DNA from: Enterobacter mori LMG 25706
GTDB lineage: Bacteria; Pseudomonadota; Gammaproteobacteria; Enterobacterales; Enterobacteriaceae
Reading direction: 5' to 3'
Assembly (NCBI RefSeq): GCF_000211415.1
Contig: NZ_GL890774.1
Span: 289,019-353,018, forward strand
Length of the DNA stretch: 64,000 nt
Part shown: positions 17,437 to 27,155 of the stretch, piece by piece
How positions within the stretch are numbered: position 1 is the stretch's first letter
How the letters are laid out: each line of letters starts with the position of its first letter
The notes under the pieces: model-generated
Database searches by the model: none
Seen by the model: the letters and a program-made list of their open reading frames with translations, nothing else
Told to the model about the DNA's origin: nothing
Program-made: the position numbers and the translations under genes

Positions 17437-18852
17437 TTAACCCAGAACCGACCTCGGCTCCATAAATGCCCGAATCCCCCACTCGCCCATCTCGCGCCCC
17501 ACGCCGGAGTGCTTGAACCCGCCGAACGGCGCTTTCGGCTCATGGGCAAGCGTGTTCACCAGCACGCGACCGGAAACAATCTGCTGCGCCACGCGTCGCG
17601 CACGGTCCGCATCGCCGCCCAGCACCATCGCGCTCAGTCCATATTCTGTGTCATTGGCAATGGCGATCGCCTCCGCCTCGTCCTGGTACGGGATTACGCA
17701 CAGCACCGGGCCGAAGATCTCGTCGCGGGCAACCGTCATCTGGTTGTTCACGTCGGCAAACAGCGTCGGGCGCACAAACCAGCCGTCTCGCGTTCCGTCC
17801 GGTCGCCCTTCGCCGCCCGCCAGCAGGCGTGCCCCCTCTTCGATCCCTTTGCGGATATACCCCTGCACCTGCAGCCACTGCTTCTCGCTGACCATCGGGC
17901 CGATCTCTGTCGCGCTATCGCGCGGGTCGCCGGATTTCACCGCCGCCACGGCCTGCGCCAGCGCGGCTTCAATTTCTGCCTGGCGCGACCGGGGCACCAG
18001 AATACGCGTCCCGGCTACGCACGCCTGCCCGCTGTTCATAAACCCGGACTGGATCGCCAGCAGGATCGCCTGAGTCAGCTCCACATCATCCAACAGGATC
18101 GTCGGCGATTTACCGCCTAACTCCAGGGTCACGCGCTTAAAGCTCTCCGCCGCATTGCGCAGGATCGCCTTACCGGTATTCGTGGAGCCGGTAAACGAGA
18201 TTTTTGCCACGTCCGGATGGCGGCTGATGGTTTCACCTACCGTCTCGCCGCGCCCGGTGACGATGTTAAACACGCCCGGCGGCAGCGCGGCATCGCGCAG
18301 CGCTTCGGTGACGATCTGCGTTTGCAGAGCGCTCATTTCGCTCGGCTTGATGACTGCCGTACAGCCCGCCGCCAGCGCGGCCGCCAGCTTGCCACAGATA
18401 AAGCCCGCGTCGCTGTTCCACGGCGTGATAAGCCCGGCCACGCCAAGCGGCGTCATCTGCACCGTGGCTGCGCCTGCGGAGGTGACGAATGCAAACGCCT
18501 CCAGCGCCTCAATGGCCTGAGCAATCACCTCTGCCGGATAGCTGGCCATCCACGCCGAGCGCGAGGCGGGGGCACCGTACTCTTCAATGACCGCTTCCAG
18601 TAGATCGTCGTGGCGAGCGGCCACGGCGGCGTGCATACGTTTTAGCGCTGCGATGCGTTCCTGCTTTGTGGTCTGCGACCACGCCGGAAACGCCGCTTTT
18701 GCCGCCGCAATGGCGCGCTCTGCGTCGACCTCATCCGCCAGACGAACCTGGCCGATGACCCGCGCCGTCGCCGGGTTGTACAAATCAAACCACTCGGTGC
18801 CGTGCGGGGTAACAAATTCGCCGTTAATAAAGATCTGTTCGATGGTGTGCAT
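17437..18852 (-). CDS. Aldehyde dehydrogenase family protein
   Basis: The 471-residue enzyme has the family motifs: TPWNSDAGFICGKLAAALAAG cofactor segment, FTGSTNTGKAI, catalytic-glutamate motif LELGGKSP, catalytic cysteine in NSGQACVAGTR, and EIFGPVL. It oxidises an aldehyde with NAD(P)+; the substrate is not evident. ATG at 18852 follows a strong GAGGAGG; an upstream extension to 19068 is rejected. It is divergent from a LysR regulator with about 100 bp between, so it is probably that regulator's target. Confidence 0.88.
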   Translation of the reverse strand: MHTIEQIFINGEFVTPHGTEWFDLYNPATARVIGQVRLADEVDAERAIAAAKAAFPAWSQTTKQERIAALKRMHAAVAARHDDLLEAVIEEYGAPASRSAWMASYPAEVIAQAIEALEAFAFVTSAGAATVQMTPLGVAGLITPWNSDAGFICGKLAAALAAGCTAVIKPSEMSALQTQIVTEALRDAALPPGVFNIVTGRGETVGETISRHPDVAKISFTGSTNTGKAILRNAAESFKRVTLELGGKSPTILLDDVELTQAILLAIQSGFMNSGQACVAGTRILVPRSRQAEIEAALAQAVAAVKSGDPRDSATEIGPMVSEKQWLQVQGYIRKGIEEGARLLAGGEGRPDGTRDGWFVRPTLFADVNNQMTVARDEIFGPVLCVIPYQDEAEAIAIANDTEYGLSAMVLGGDADRARRVAQQIVSGRVLVNTLAHEPKAPFGGFKHSGVGREMGEWGIRAFMEPRSVLG

Positions 18853-18952
18853 ATAAACCTCCTCAGGCTGTGTGAGCACAGTCTGGCACGGCTTCTCCGT
18901 TGCGATAATCCACGCTATGCTGCAAGGGTTGTTTCGATTTTCAGGATAATCT

Positions 18953-19855
18953 ATGCATCGTTCAGGTCTGACAGAGCTGGAAGTAGTGATGGCCGTCGTG
19001 CGGCGCGGCAGCTTTCGCGGCGCGGCGCAGGAGCTTGGGATGTCCGCCACGGCGGTCAGCAACGCCATCGCCGGGCTTGAAAGCCGCCTTGAAACGCGCC
19101 TCTTTCACCGCACCACCCGCAGCGTGGCACTCACCGACGCCGGACAGCGCTACGTGGCGCGTATCGGCCCGGCTCTGCAGGAGATCCGTCTCGCCGGCGA
19201 GGAGATCCACAGTGACGCCGGGGAACTTACCGGCCCGCTGCGCCTGACCGTGCCGAACCATATCGGCACCCTGTTTCTGGACCAGCTGCTGATCGACTTT
19301 ATGATCCGCTACCCGAAGATGCGCGTAGAGACCGCCAGCGAAGCGCGACTGATCGACATCGTCGCGGAAGGCTATGACGCGGGGATCCGCCTGGAGGAGT
19401 CCGTGCCGCAGGCCATGATCGCCGTGCCGCTGACCGGGGAGATCCGCCAGCTGGTCACAGCCACGCCGGACTATTTTGCACGCCACGGCATTCCGCAGAC
19501 GCCGGACGATCTGCTTTCACATCAGGGGATCGGCATGCGCATGGCCCACGGCGGGATCTACCGCTGGGAGCTGGCGCGTCGGGGTGAAACGTATGCCCTT
19601 GCCGTGCCGCCGCGCTTTGCGCCGTCCGATCTTTTCGCCTCGATCCGCGCCGTGAAAGCGGGATTAGGGGTGGGATTTTTGCCAGAACTGTATATCCGGG
19701 AAGAGCTTGAGCGGGGAGAACTGGTGAGCGTCTTAAACGACTGGGCGCAGCCCTTTGCCGGGCTGCGCCTGTATTACCCCGGCCATCGCCTCGTTCCGCC
19801 AGGGCTACGGGCGCTGGTGGCGATGATCCGCGAGCGCGGGATTATTCCAGGTTAG
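18953..19855 (+). CDS. LysR-family transcriptional regulator
   Basis: The 300-residue protein has an N-terminal LysR winged helix-turn-helix (residues about 5-62; VRRGSFRGAAQELGMSATAV) and a substrate-binding periplasmic-protein-like C-terminal domain (about 90-295). It is divergent from the aldehyde dehydrogenase, the classical target arrangement, and its 3' end overlaps the convergent AhpD-like gene by 14 bp. Confidence 0.9.
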   Translation: MHRSGLTELEVVMAVVRRGSFRGAAQELGMSATAVSNAIAGLESRLETRLFHRTTRSVALTDAGQRYVARIGPALQEIRLAGEEIHSDAGELTGPLRLTVPNHIGTLFLDQLLIDFMIRYPKMRVETASEARLIDIVAEGYDAGIRLEESVPQAMIAVPLTGEIRQLVTATPDYFARHGIPQTPDDLLSHQGIGMRMAHGGIYRWELARRGETYALAVPPRFAPSDLFASIRAVKAGLGVGFLPELYIREELERGELVSVLNDWAQPFAGLRLYYPGHRLVPPGLRALVAMIRERGIIPG

Positions 19856-20321
19856 CCTTATTCAGCCCGTAAGCCGCATCCAGCGAGCCGGGTTCCATGC
19901 GGGAGGTGATCCCCAGACGGTTCCAGGCGTTGATCGCCACGATGGCGAAGTTCAGCTCTGAAATCTCAACGTCCGAGAAATGTTCCGCCACGCTGCGGTA
20001 GAGCGCATCGCTCACGCCGTGAACGCCGATTTGGGTCAGCGCTTCGGTGAACGCCAGCGCGGCTTTCTCTCGGGCGCTGAACAGCGGGGACTCGCGCCAG
20101 GCCGCCAGATGGTACAGACGCAGCTCGCGCTCACCGGCGATTTTGGCCTCTTTCGAGTGCATATCCAGGCAGAAGGTGCAGCCGTTCAGCTGCGATACGC
20201 GAATGTCGATCAGGTGCTTCAGCGCCGGGTCGATGGAGGTTTTTGCCACCTCCATGCTCAGGGCGGACAGGGCGTTGGCGAGGGCAGGTGTGGCTTTGTG
20301 GTGGTTGACGCGAGTGCTCAT
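19842..20321 (-). CDS. Carboxymuconolactone decarboxylase/AhpD-family protein
   Basis: The 159-residue all-helical protein carries the AhpD-type redox motif CTFCLDMH (C48, C51, H55), so a peroxidase-like or disulfide-reducing role is more likely than decarboxylation. It is divergent from a MocR-type regulator starting at 20424, which may control it. Confidence 0.88.
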   Translation of the reverse strand: MSTRVNHHKATPALANALSALSMEVAKTSIDPALKHLIDIRVSQLNGCTFCLDMHSKEAKIAGERELRLYHLAAWRESPLFSAREKAALAFTEALTQIGVHGVSDALYRSVAEHFSDVEISELNFAIVAINAWNRLGITSRMEPGSLDAAYGLNKANLE

Positions 20322-20423
20322 GGTCTTTCCTCTAATTTACACTGTATGTGTCATGCGATGAGGCAAATCTACGCCGTTCATGACATAGTAAAAAGATACA
20401 AAAAGCGTGAAACGAGGTAGGAC

Positions 20424-21812
20424 ATGAAGCCGGGCTATCACGAGATTTATTCCCGCTATCGCGACAACATCACGCGCGGCGTGCTTAAGCCGGGCGATAA
20501 GGTCCCTGCCATCCGCGTGCTGGCCGAAGAGTTGAAGGTGGCGCGCAAAACCGTCGAAACGGCGTATGCCATCCTGACGGGCGAAGGGTATCTGGTAAGC
20601 CAGGGCGCGCGCGGCACGCGGGTGAACCCGGATTTACTGTTACCGGACAAGGCTGCCCCTGCGGAACAGCCCACCGGCACGCTTCCGGCATCGCTCATCA
20701 GCCAGCGCGAACGAGCTGGGTTTCTGCGCCCCGGCATCCCTGCCCTCGACAGCTTTCCGTATAAAAAATGGCTGCTGCTGGCAGGCCAGGCGACGCGCGC
20801 CATGCGTCAGGAGGAGATGCTCAACCCACCGGTGCTGGGCTGGTATCCGCTGCGCCAGGCCATCGCCAGCTATCTGAACATCTCGCGCGGGCTCTCCTGC
20901 ACCGCCGAGCAGGTGCTGATCACCAGCGGCTACAGCGGCAGCCTGCGGTTGATCCTCGACACGCTTGCCAGCCGCAGCGACAAGGTGGTGTTTGAAGATC
21001 CGGGCTATTTTATGGGCCAGCAGTTGCTCAAGCGGATCGTGCCTCGCCTGCACACCGTGCCGGTCGATCGCAGCGGTATCGACACGGAATACCTGCTCCG
21101 TCACCATCGCGACGCCCGTTTTGCCATCGTCACCCCGTCGCACCAGAGCCCGCTGGCGGTCACGCTCTCCCTGCCGCGCAAGCAGCAGTTGCTCGACTGG
21201 GCCAGCCAGAACGCGGCGTGGATTATCGAAGACGATTACGACGGGGAGTTTCACTACACCCGCAAGGTGCTGCCGTCGCTGAAAAGCCTCGACCAGCATG
21301 ACCGGGTGATTTTTATGGGGACCTTCAGTAAAACCATCATGCCGTCGCTGCGCATGGGCTACGTGGTGATGCCCGCCAGCACCGTTGGGGCTTTTACCGA
21401 CTGCGCAGATATTACCACCAGCGGCCAGCCGGTGCTGACGCAAAAGATCCTCACCGCGTTTCTCAACGAGGGGCATTTCTTCCGCCACCTGAAAAAGATG
21501 CGCTCCCTGTATCAGACCCGCCGCGACTGGATGATTGCCGCCCTGCGCGAGGTGTATGGCGATCTGTTTTTCACCGAGCAAAACGACGGCGGGATGCATA
21601 TCGTGGCGTTTCTCACCAAAGGAAGCGGCGACCGGGACGTGGCGCGCTGCTGGCAGGAACAGCAGCTGCAGGTCAATGCGCTGTCGGAGTGGTATCGTGG
21701 TTCGGGCAAACGCTACGGGCTGGTGATGGGCTATAACAACGTGCGGTCGTATCAGGAGGCGCTGGAGTTGCTGGAAAGGCCGAAACGGCAGACGCTTGCG
21801 CTGTTGAGCTGA
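20424..21812 (+). CDS. MocR-family regulator (GntR winged helix + aminotransferase domain)
   Basis: The 462-residue protein fuses an N-terminal GntR winged helix (residues about 5-75; DKVPAIRVLAEELKVARKTV) to a fold-type I aminotransferase domain with a DDYDGEF motif and the PLP lysine in GTFSKTIMPSLRMGY. MocR proteins sense PLP or amino compounds. It is divergent from the AhpD-like gene by 102 bp, so that gene is the likely target. Confidence 0.88.
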   Translation: MKPGYHEIYSRYRDNITRGVLKPGDKVPAIRVLAEELKVARKTVETAYAILTGEGYLVSQGARGTRVNPDLLLPDKAAPAEQPTGTLPASLISQRERAGFLRPGIPALDSFPYKKWLLLAGQATRAMRQEEMLNPPVLGWYPLRQAIASYLNISRGLSCTAEQVLITSGYSGSLRLILDTLASRSDKVVFEDPGYFMGQQLLKRIVPRLHTVPVDRSGIDTEYLLRHHRDARFAIVTPSHQSPLAVTLSLPRKQQLLDWASQNAAWIIEDDYDGEFHYTRKVLPSLKSLDQHDRVIFMGTFSKTIMPSLRMGYVVMPASTVGAFTDCADITTSGQPVLTQKILTAFLNEGHFFRHLKKMRSLYQTRRDWMIAALREVYGDLFFTEQNDGGMHIVAFLTKGSGDRDVARCWQEQQLQVNALSEWYRGSGKRYGLVMGYNNVRSYQEALELLERPKRQTLALLS

Positions 21813-21817
21813 AAATC

Positions 21818-21893
21818 GCCGGGTGGCGGCTTCGCCTTACCCGGCCTACATATGGCACCCGTAGGCCCGGTAAGCGTAGCGCCACCGGGCGAT
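21818..21893. repeat. BIME (two REP units)
   Basis: GCCGGGTGGCGGCTTCGCC and a second unit GGCCCGGTAAGCGTAGCGCC lie in opposite orientation between the MocR gene and the convergent yjiS. Confidence 0.8.
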
Positions 21894-21901
21894 GACGCGG
21901 C

Positions 21902-22063
21902 TCATACATCATGCCGCGACAACCCAACGTCCTTAAGCTGCTCGTCGCTCATCTGGCTCAATATGCGGCGAGTACGATTGATGCGATACCAGTTGCAGAT
22001 CGTTTTGCCGATCCAGATAAACACGACGAACGGACGTTTTGAACGATTCTCGTAGAATTCCAT
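21902..22063 (-). CDS. yjiS: DUF1127 small protein YjiS
   Basis: A 53-residue basic protein not shown as a long reading frame. It starts MEFYENRSKRPFVV, contains an arginine-rich IRINRTRRIL-like helix and ends with the DUF1127 hallmark QMSDEQLKDVGLSRHDV. Other DUF1127 proteins bind RNA or phosphate-related regulators, but YjiS itself is uncharacterised. ATG at 22063 is preceded by GAGGAG. It is divergent from yjiR, as in E. coli, and shares the operator-rich gap with it. Confidence 0.9.
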   Translation of the reverse strand: MEFYENRSKRPFVVFIWIGKTICNWYRINRTRRILSQMSDEQLKDVGLSRHDV

Positions 22064-22074
22064 GATGCTCTCCT

Positions 22075-22221
22075 CACTGTACCAGTGGGGTTATCATCGC
22101 GGAAAACGGTCTGTACAATACAGATTCAAAAACTGCTTTTGTTTACCATACAGATCCGCTAAAACGGTATCTGCATGGCGGTTTACCCATCAATCTGTAC
22201 TGGTTTAACAATCTGTATGGT
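22075..22221. promoter_or_regulatory. Repeated YjiR (MocR) operator motifs between yjiS and yjiR
   Basis: The gap holds CACTGTACCAGTG (22075-22087), CTGTACAATACAG (22111-22123), CCATACAGAT (22146-22155) facing ATCTGCATGG (22169-22178), and direct repeats AATCTGTACTGG (22192-22203) and AATCTGTATGGT (22210-22221). MocR proteins bind such paired repeats; YjiR probably controls both genes. Confidence 0.65.
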
Positions 22222-22239
22222 GAAAACAAAGGATACAGC

Positions 22240-23655
22240 ATGACGCGCTACCAACATCTGGCCAACCTTCTGGCGGAACGTATCGAACAAGGGCTGTATC
22301 GCAGCGGCGAACGTCTGCCGTCGGTGCGCACGCTGAGCCAGGAGCACGGCGTGAGTATCAGCACCATACAGCAGGCCTATCAGATCCTTGAAAATCTCCA
22401 GCTGATCACCCCTCAGCCGCGCTCCGGCTATTTTGTCTCGCAGCGCAAAGCCCAGCCGCCGGTACCGGCCATGACGCGCCCGGTGCAGCGTCCCGTGGAC
22501 GTCACCCAGTGGGATGAGGTGATGATGCTGCTGGACGCCCGCGCTGACAAAGAGATGATCTCCTTTGGCGGCGGCTCGCCGGATATTAACCAGCCGAGCC
22601 TGAAGCCCCTATGGCGCGAGATGAGCCGCATCGCGCAGCATAACCCGGGCGAGATGCTAAGCTATGACGTGCTTGACGGGCGGCTGGAGCTGCGCGAGCA
22701 GATCGCCCGCCTGATGCTGGACGGCGGCTCGACCGTGGCAGCGAACGAGATTGTCATCACCAACGGCTGCCACGGCGCGCTGTCGATCGCCCTGCTCTCG
22801 GTGTGCAAGCCGGGGGACATCGTGGCGGTGGAGTCGCCGTCGTTTCACGGCACCATGCAGATGCTGCGCGGGTTTGACATCAAGGCGATTGAAATTCCTA
22901 CCGATCCCGAGACCGGGATCAGCATCGAGGCGCTCGAGCTGGCGCTGGAGCAGTGGCCTATCAAGGCGGTGATCCTGGTGCCCAACTGCAATAACCCGCT
23001 CGGGTTTATCATGCCGGAAGCGCGCAAAAAGCAGGTTTTAGCCCTCGCCCAGCGGCACGACATCGTGATTGTTGAGGATGATATTTACGGCGAGCTGGCG
23101 GCGGAGTACCCGCGCCCGCGCACTATTCATTCGATGGATATCGACGGCCGCGTGATCCTCTGCAGCTCGTTTACCAAAACCGTGGCGCCGGGCCTGCGCG
23201 TCGGCTGGATCGTGCCGGGGCGCTATTACGACCGGGTGATGCACATGAAATACGCCGCGGGCGGGTTTAACGTGCCGGGCACGCAGATGGCGGTGGCGGC
23301 GTTTATTCGCGACGGCCATTACCATCGCCACGTGCGCCGTATGCGTCAGATCTATCAGCAGAATATGGAAACCTACACCTGCTGGGTGCGGCAGTATTTT
23401 CCGGCAGAGATTTGCGTCACGCGCCCTCAGGGAAGCTTCCTGCTGTGGATTGAGCTGCCGGAGAAGGTCGACATGGTGTGCGTGAGCAAGCAGCTGTGTC
23501 GGCTAAAGATTCAGGCCGCGGCCGGGTCGCTGTTTTCCGCCTCCGGGAAGTACCGCAACTGCCTGCGGATCAACGTGGCGCTGCCGCCAACGGACAAAAA
23601 TCGCGAGGCGTTGAGGAAGATGGGAGAAGCGATCGTGATTGCGATGGAGGAGTAG
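22240..23655 (+). CDS. yjiR: MocR-family regulator YjiR
   Basis: The 471-residue protein has a GntR winged helix (residues about 3-70; ERLPSVRTLSQEHGVSISTI) and an aminotransferase-like domain with VEDDIYGEL and PLP lysine in SSFTKTVAPGLRVGW. Length (E. coli YjiR 470) and divergence from yjiS support the name. It should bind the repeats in the shared promoter region. Confidence 0.92.
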   Translation: MTRYQHLANLLAERIEQGLYRSGERLPSVRTLSQEHGVSISTIQQAYQILENLQLITPQPRSGYFVSQRKAQPPVPAMTRPVQRPVDVTQWDEVMMLLDARADKEMISFGGGSPDINQPSLKPLWREMSRIAQHNPGEMLSYDVLDGRLELREQIARLMLDGGSTVAANEIVITNGCHGALSIALLSVCKPGDIVAVESPSFHGTMQMLRGFDIKAIEIPTDPETGISIEALELALEQWPIKAVILVPNCNNPLGFIMPEARKKQVLALAQRHDIVIVEDDIYGELAAEYPRPRTIHSMDIDGRVILCSSFTKTVAPGLRVGWIVPGRYYDRVMHMKYAAGGFNVPGTQMAVAAFIRDGHYHRHVRRMRQIYQQNMETYTCWVRQYFPAEICVTRPQGSFLLWIELPEKVDMVCVSKQLCRLKIQAAAGSLFSASGKYRNCLRINVALPPTDKNREALRKMGEAIVIAMEE

Positions 23656-23666
23656 TGCGGTTTATC

Positions 23667-23702
23667 GCCCGTAGGCCCGGTAAGCGAAGCGCCACCGGGC
23701 GC
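23667..23702. repeat. REP unit
   Basis: GGCCCGGTAAGCGAAGCGCC followed by ACCGGGCGC forms a REP palindrome between the convergent yjiR and TonB receptor genes. Confidence 0.8.
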
Positions 23703-23713
23703 TGGCTAACGCT

Positions 23714-25804
23714 TCAGAACTTCCACGAAACGCTGCCCACAATGCTGCGTTCTGCGCCAAAGTAGCAGTAGGAAAGCGAGTTACACGCCGCCACGTAGCG
23801 CTTGTCCGTCAGGTTGTTAACGTTCAGCTGCGCACTGATCCCCGTCAGCCCAATCTTAGACAGGTCGTAGCCCACCACCATATCCATCAGCGTGTACGAC
23901 GGCAGCGTATGGGTGTTCTGACGATCGCTGGTGACGCCGTTCACATAGCGTACGCCCGAACCCACGGTCAGGCCGTCAAGCGGACCCGTTTTGACGTCGT
24001 AGCTCAACCAGGCGCTGGCCATGTTACGCGGGGCATAAACCGCGCGTTTGCCCTGCTCTTCCGGGCTACTTTTCTTATAGCGAATGTCGGTATAGGTATA
24101 CGCGGCCTGCATGCGCAGGCTGTCCGTCAACTGTCCAATCGCTTCCAGCTCAACCCCTTCGGACTCAATTTCGCCGATCGAACGGTACGGATCGGTTGGC
24201 TCCTCCTTGGTTGCGATGTTCTTCTGATTGATACGGAACACCGCGGCGCTGAACTGGCTGTTCATCCCCTCAGGCTCATATTTCACCCCGGCTTCCCACT
24301 GCTTGCCCTTCATCGGCTCCAGGATATTGCCCTGCTCGTCGGCAAAGCTGGTCGGCGTAAAGGCGGTTGAGTAGCTCACGTAGGGCGCCACGCCGTTATC
24401 AAACAGATACAGCAGCGCCGCGCGACTGCTGACGTTGTGCTTATCCAGATCGCTGCGGGTATGGTTAAAGCTGTCGATATTCGACACGCTGACCCGGTCG
24501 TAACGCCCGCCTAGCGTCAGACGCCAGCGATCCAGGGACATCTGATCCTGCAGGTAATACCCCGTCTGGCGCAGCTTGTGCTTTTCCTGGCTGTACTGCG
24601 TAATGTAATCCGGCTTCGCGCCGTAGACCGGATTGAAGGCGTCGATCGGCGGAAATCCGCCGTAATAACCCGTCACGTTATTCGTGCGATCCTGGTAGTC
24701 CATCCCGATCAGCACGCGGTGGTTCACCGCCCAGGTGTCAAAGCTGCCGTCGATCTGGTTATCCAGCGTGATGGCATTCATCTTCTCGTCGGATCCCGAA
24801 TAGCCGCGGTTAAGCTCGGTTTCATTCAACCAGCCTGAGGCATAAACCTGGTTCAATTCCACTTTGGTATGCGCATAGCGCAGCTTCTGACGCACCGACC
24901 AGCCGCTGTCAAACATGTGCTCAATGTTGTAGCCCACCATGTTTTCACGACGATCGTATTTGTCATAATCATCCTCGCCTTCAAAGAAGGTGTTGGAGAT
25001 TTTCTTGCCGTAGTGCGGTACGACAGTCCCTTCATACGGCAGGCCCGAGTGGCTGCCGCCTTCCGGATCGCGGTGCAGATAGGCCATCAGTTCCAGACGG
25101 GTATTGTCAGTGATGCGCCAGGTCAGGCTCGGCATCAGCGCGTAACGCTCTTCCTTCAGCGGATCGAATTGGGAACCGGCGTAGCGGGTCATCCCGCTGA
25201 GGCGCACCGCCACGCGGTCGTTATCGTCAACCGCACCGGTGACGTCGAACATCGCCCCGCGCTGGTTATTGTTCCCGGCGAAAAGCTTGATCTCCCCGCC
25301 CGGATCGAACGACGGTTTACGGGACGTAAGAGCCACAATCCCACCCGGCGATGAGCGCCCGTACAGCACGGAGGCCGGGCCGCGCACCACTTCTACGCTC
25401 TCAAGGAACCAGGGATCGATCACCAGCGAGCTGTGGGAGTTGGTGTCTCCCATCATCTTCAGGCCATCGAGATAGATGTTATCCAGGCTGCCGTCGGAGA
25501 AGCCGCGCAGCACGATATAGTCGAAGCGGTTTGAGGCACCGATCTGATTACTGTAGACCCCCGGCGTGTAGCTCACCGCCTGACGCACGCTGGTTGCGCC
25601 CTGCTCCTCGAACTGCTCGCGCGTGACGATAGAGACCGACTGCGGGGTTTCGATATCAGGGGTTTCAAGCTTAGTGGCCGCAGACTGCATCTGCGACGTC
25701 ACCACCACGGTATCCGTTTTTTGGGCATCCTGCGCCAGCGCAGGAAAAACGACACTTCCGGTAACCCATCCCACCAGCAGTGCCAGACGCGTTTTAGCAA
25801 ACAT
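23714..25804 (-). CDS. TonB-dependent siderophore receptor (FoxA-like)
   Basis: The 696-residue protein has a signal peptide (about 24 residues, ending FPALA), a TonB box (DTVVVTSQ), a plug domain (about residues 45-155, with SVEVVRGPASVLYGRSSPGG) and a 22-strand-type barrel ending in a C-terminal phenylalanine (VGSVSWKF). The plug and barrel are of the FhuA/FoxA hydroxamate-siderophore class; a ferrioxamine-type ligand is my best guess. A palindromic Fur-like box overlaps its promoter, and an AraC regulator lies upstream on the same strand. Confidence 0.88.
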   Translation of the reverse strand: MFAKTRLALLVGWVTGSVVFPALAQDAQKTDTVVVTSQMQSAATKLETPDIETPQSVSIVTREQFEEQGATSVRQAVSYTPGVYSNQIGASNRFDYIVLRGFSDGSLDNIYLDGLKMMGDTNSHSSLVIDPWFLESVEVVRGPASVLYGRSSPGGIVALTSRKPSFDPGGEIKLFAGNNNQRGAMFDVTGAVDDNDRVAVRLSGMTRYAGSQFDPLKEERYALMPSLTWRITDNTRLELMAYLHRDPEGGSHSGLPYEGTVVPHYGKKISNTFFEGEDDYDKYDRRENMVGYNIEHMFDSGWSVRQKLRYAHTKVELNQVYASGWLNETELNRGYSGSDEKMNAITLDNQIDGSFDTWAVNHRVLIGMDYQDRTNNVTGYYGGFPPIDAFNPVYGAKPDYITQYSQEKHKLRQTGYYLQDQMSLDRWRLTLGGRYDRVSVSNIDSFNHTRSDLDKHNVSSRAALLYLFDNGVAPYVSYSTAFTPTSFADEQGNILEPMKGKQWEAGVKYEPEGMNSQFSAAVFRINQKNIATKEEPTDPYRSIGEIESEGVELEAIGQLTDSLRMQAAYTYTDIRYKKSSPEEQGKRAVYAPRNMASAWLSYDVKTGPLDGLTVGSGVRYVNGVTSDRQNTHTLPSYTLMDMVVGYDLSKIGLTGISAQLNVNNLTDKRYVAACNSLSYCYFGAERSIVGSVSWKF

Positions 25805-25818
25805 AACTCTCTCCAGAG

Positions 25819-25845
25819 ATAATTCTTATTGTTAATAAGAATTAT
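25819..25845. promoter_or_regulatory. Fur-box-like perfect palindrome
   Basis: ATAATTCTTATT and AATAAGAATTAT flank GTT: 12-bp perfect arms, 14 bp before the receptor start codon. It resembles the Fur hexamer pattern and fits iron repression of a siderophore receptor. Confidence 0.65.
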
Positions 25846-25943
25846 TACCTTTTTGAGAGAGCAAACGGCTATGCGTGCCGCCAGGTTACCTATGCGCGAT
25901 GACAAACCGCACGGGAAGCGTTAGCAGGAAAGGGAAAAGTGCA

Positions 25944-26897
25944 TTACTGCGTTTTACGTACCTCACCGGGCGAAATACCGTAGCGGCGACGATATGCGGT
26001 AGAGAAATTTGTGGCATGCTGGTAGCCGCACATCCACGCCGCCTGCTGTACGCTATAGCCTTCCAGCAAATAGCGCCGGGCCAGCGCGAGCCGACAGTCG
26101 CGGAGATAATCAAACAGCGTGCAGCCATAGCGCTGGCGGAACTTGCTGCGCAGGCTGCTTTGGCTCATTGCCGCGAGGGCGGCCAGTTCGGCAAGGGAGT
26201 GATTCTGTTCAGGCGACTGTTCCAGCATGCACCGTACGCGTTCCAGACGCGCATGCTCCGGTCGACAGGGACGGTGTTGCTGACACTGATTCAGGCCATG
26301 GCCAAGCAGCTGATACATCAGCCCCTCTAGCAGCAGTCTGCGTGATAACGCGCATACACCCTGCTGCTGTGCATGCTGAATGCCGGAGAGCACGAATCCG
26401 GGAACGTGCCAGACAACGGCAGGCGCATTCCGGCTTTGCCACTCCAGCAGCAATGTTTCCAGCAGGCTTTCACGCCTGGCGTCATTGGGGTACACGCCAA
26501 ACGAGAGCGTCTTCAGGGTACTGTCCGCATCGTGCCGCGCGCTCATAATCTGCTCTTCACTGAGGCAGGCGCTGAAGGCCATACCCGATCGCACGACATA
26601 CTCGTTACCGCGGAGCGTTAGCGTGACGCACCCTTCCAGCACGACCAGCATATAGAGCGGGCTGCTGTGGCGAGAGGTCGTTTCGTAAGGCTGTAACACG
26701 CGAACGTCGGAGTGGGTCAGGGAAATGCCCGAGGAGAGCGTCATCTCTTCCACGTCCCCCTGGAGAACGGGACTGCGGGTGGCGACTGCATCTTTTAGCT
26801 GGGGAAAACGATAGTCGATGCCATAGCGCTCGCCGAATAGCTGAAAATCCTCAACAAAAAACAGGCGTTTCGCTGATGTATTTTCACTCTGGAGCAT
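25944..26897 (-). CDS. AraC-family regulator of siderophore uptake (PchR/YbtA-like)
   Basis: The protein of about 317 residues ends in a double helix-turn-helix (QNHSLAELAALAAMSQSSLR, then YSVQQAAWMCGYQHATNFSTAYRRRYG), and its N-terminal half resembles PchR/YbtA regulators that sense ferri-siderophore. The receptor gene follows 139 bp downstream on the same strand and is its probable target. The start is uncertain: ATG at 26897 or at 26942; neither has a strong ribosome site. Confidence 0.82.
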   Translation of the reverse strand: MLQSENTSAKRLFFVEDFQLFGERYGIDYRFPQLKDAVATRSPVLQGDVEEMTLSSGISLTHSDVRVLQPYETTSRHSSPLYMLVVLEGCVTLTLRGNEYVVRSGMAFSACLSEEQIMSARHDADSTLKTLSFGVYPNDARRESLLETLLLEWQSRNAPAVVWHVPGFVLSGIQHAQQQGVCALSRRLLLEGLMYQLLGHGLNQCQQHRPCRPEHARLERVRCMLEQSPEQNHSLAELAALAAMSQSSLRSKFRQRYGCTLFDYLRDCRLALARRYLLEGYSVQQAAWMCGYQHATNFSTAYRRRYGISPGEVRKTQ

Positions 26898-27155
26898 AAT
26901 GCCACGCCTGCATGGGGAAAAGGACAGGTCAAACAGTACCATTCACCGGGGATGGCGGCAATCTCTGGGCTTAACGGGATTACGCACCCGTATGAGTCGA
27001 AAGATTATTACTGCCCATAAGGAAGAAACTATCCCCTTTTCATTTTCGTACCCGTTGAAAATGAGAGAAATAAAAAATTAAGAATGAGATGAATTATTAC
27101 CGGATGGTTATTTCTCTTTCATAATTAAATTAACGCAACCAACGAGGAGGTATTT

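Noticed and set aside
26994-27081. Short frame starting MSRKIITAHKEE
   Set aside because: About 29 codons without a clear ribosome site.
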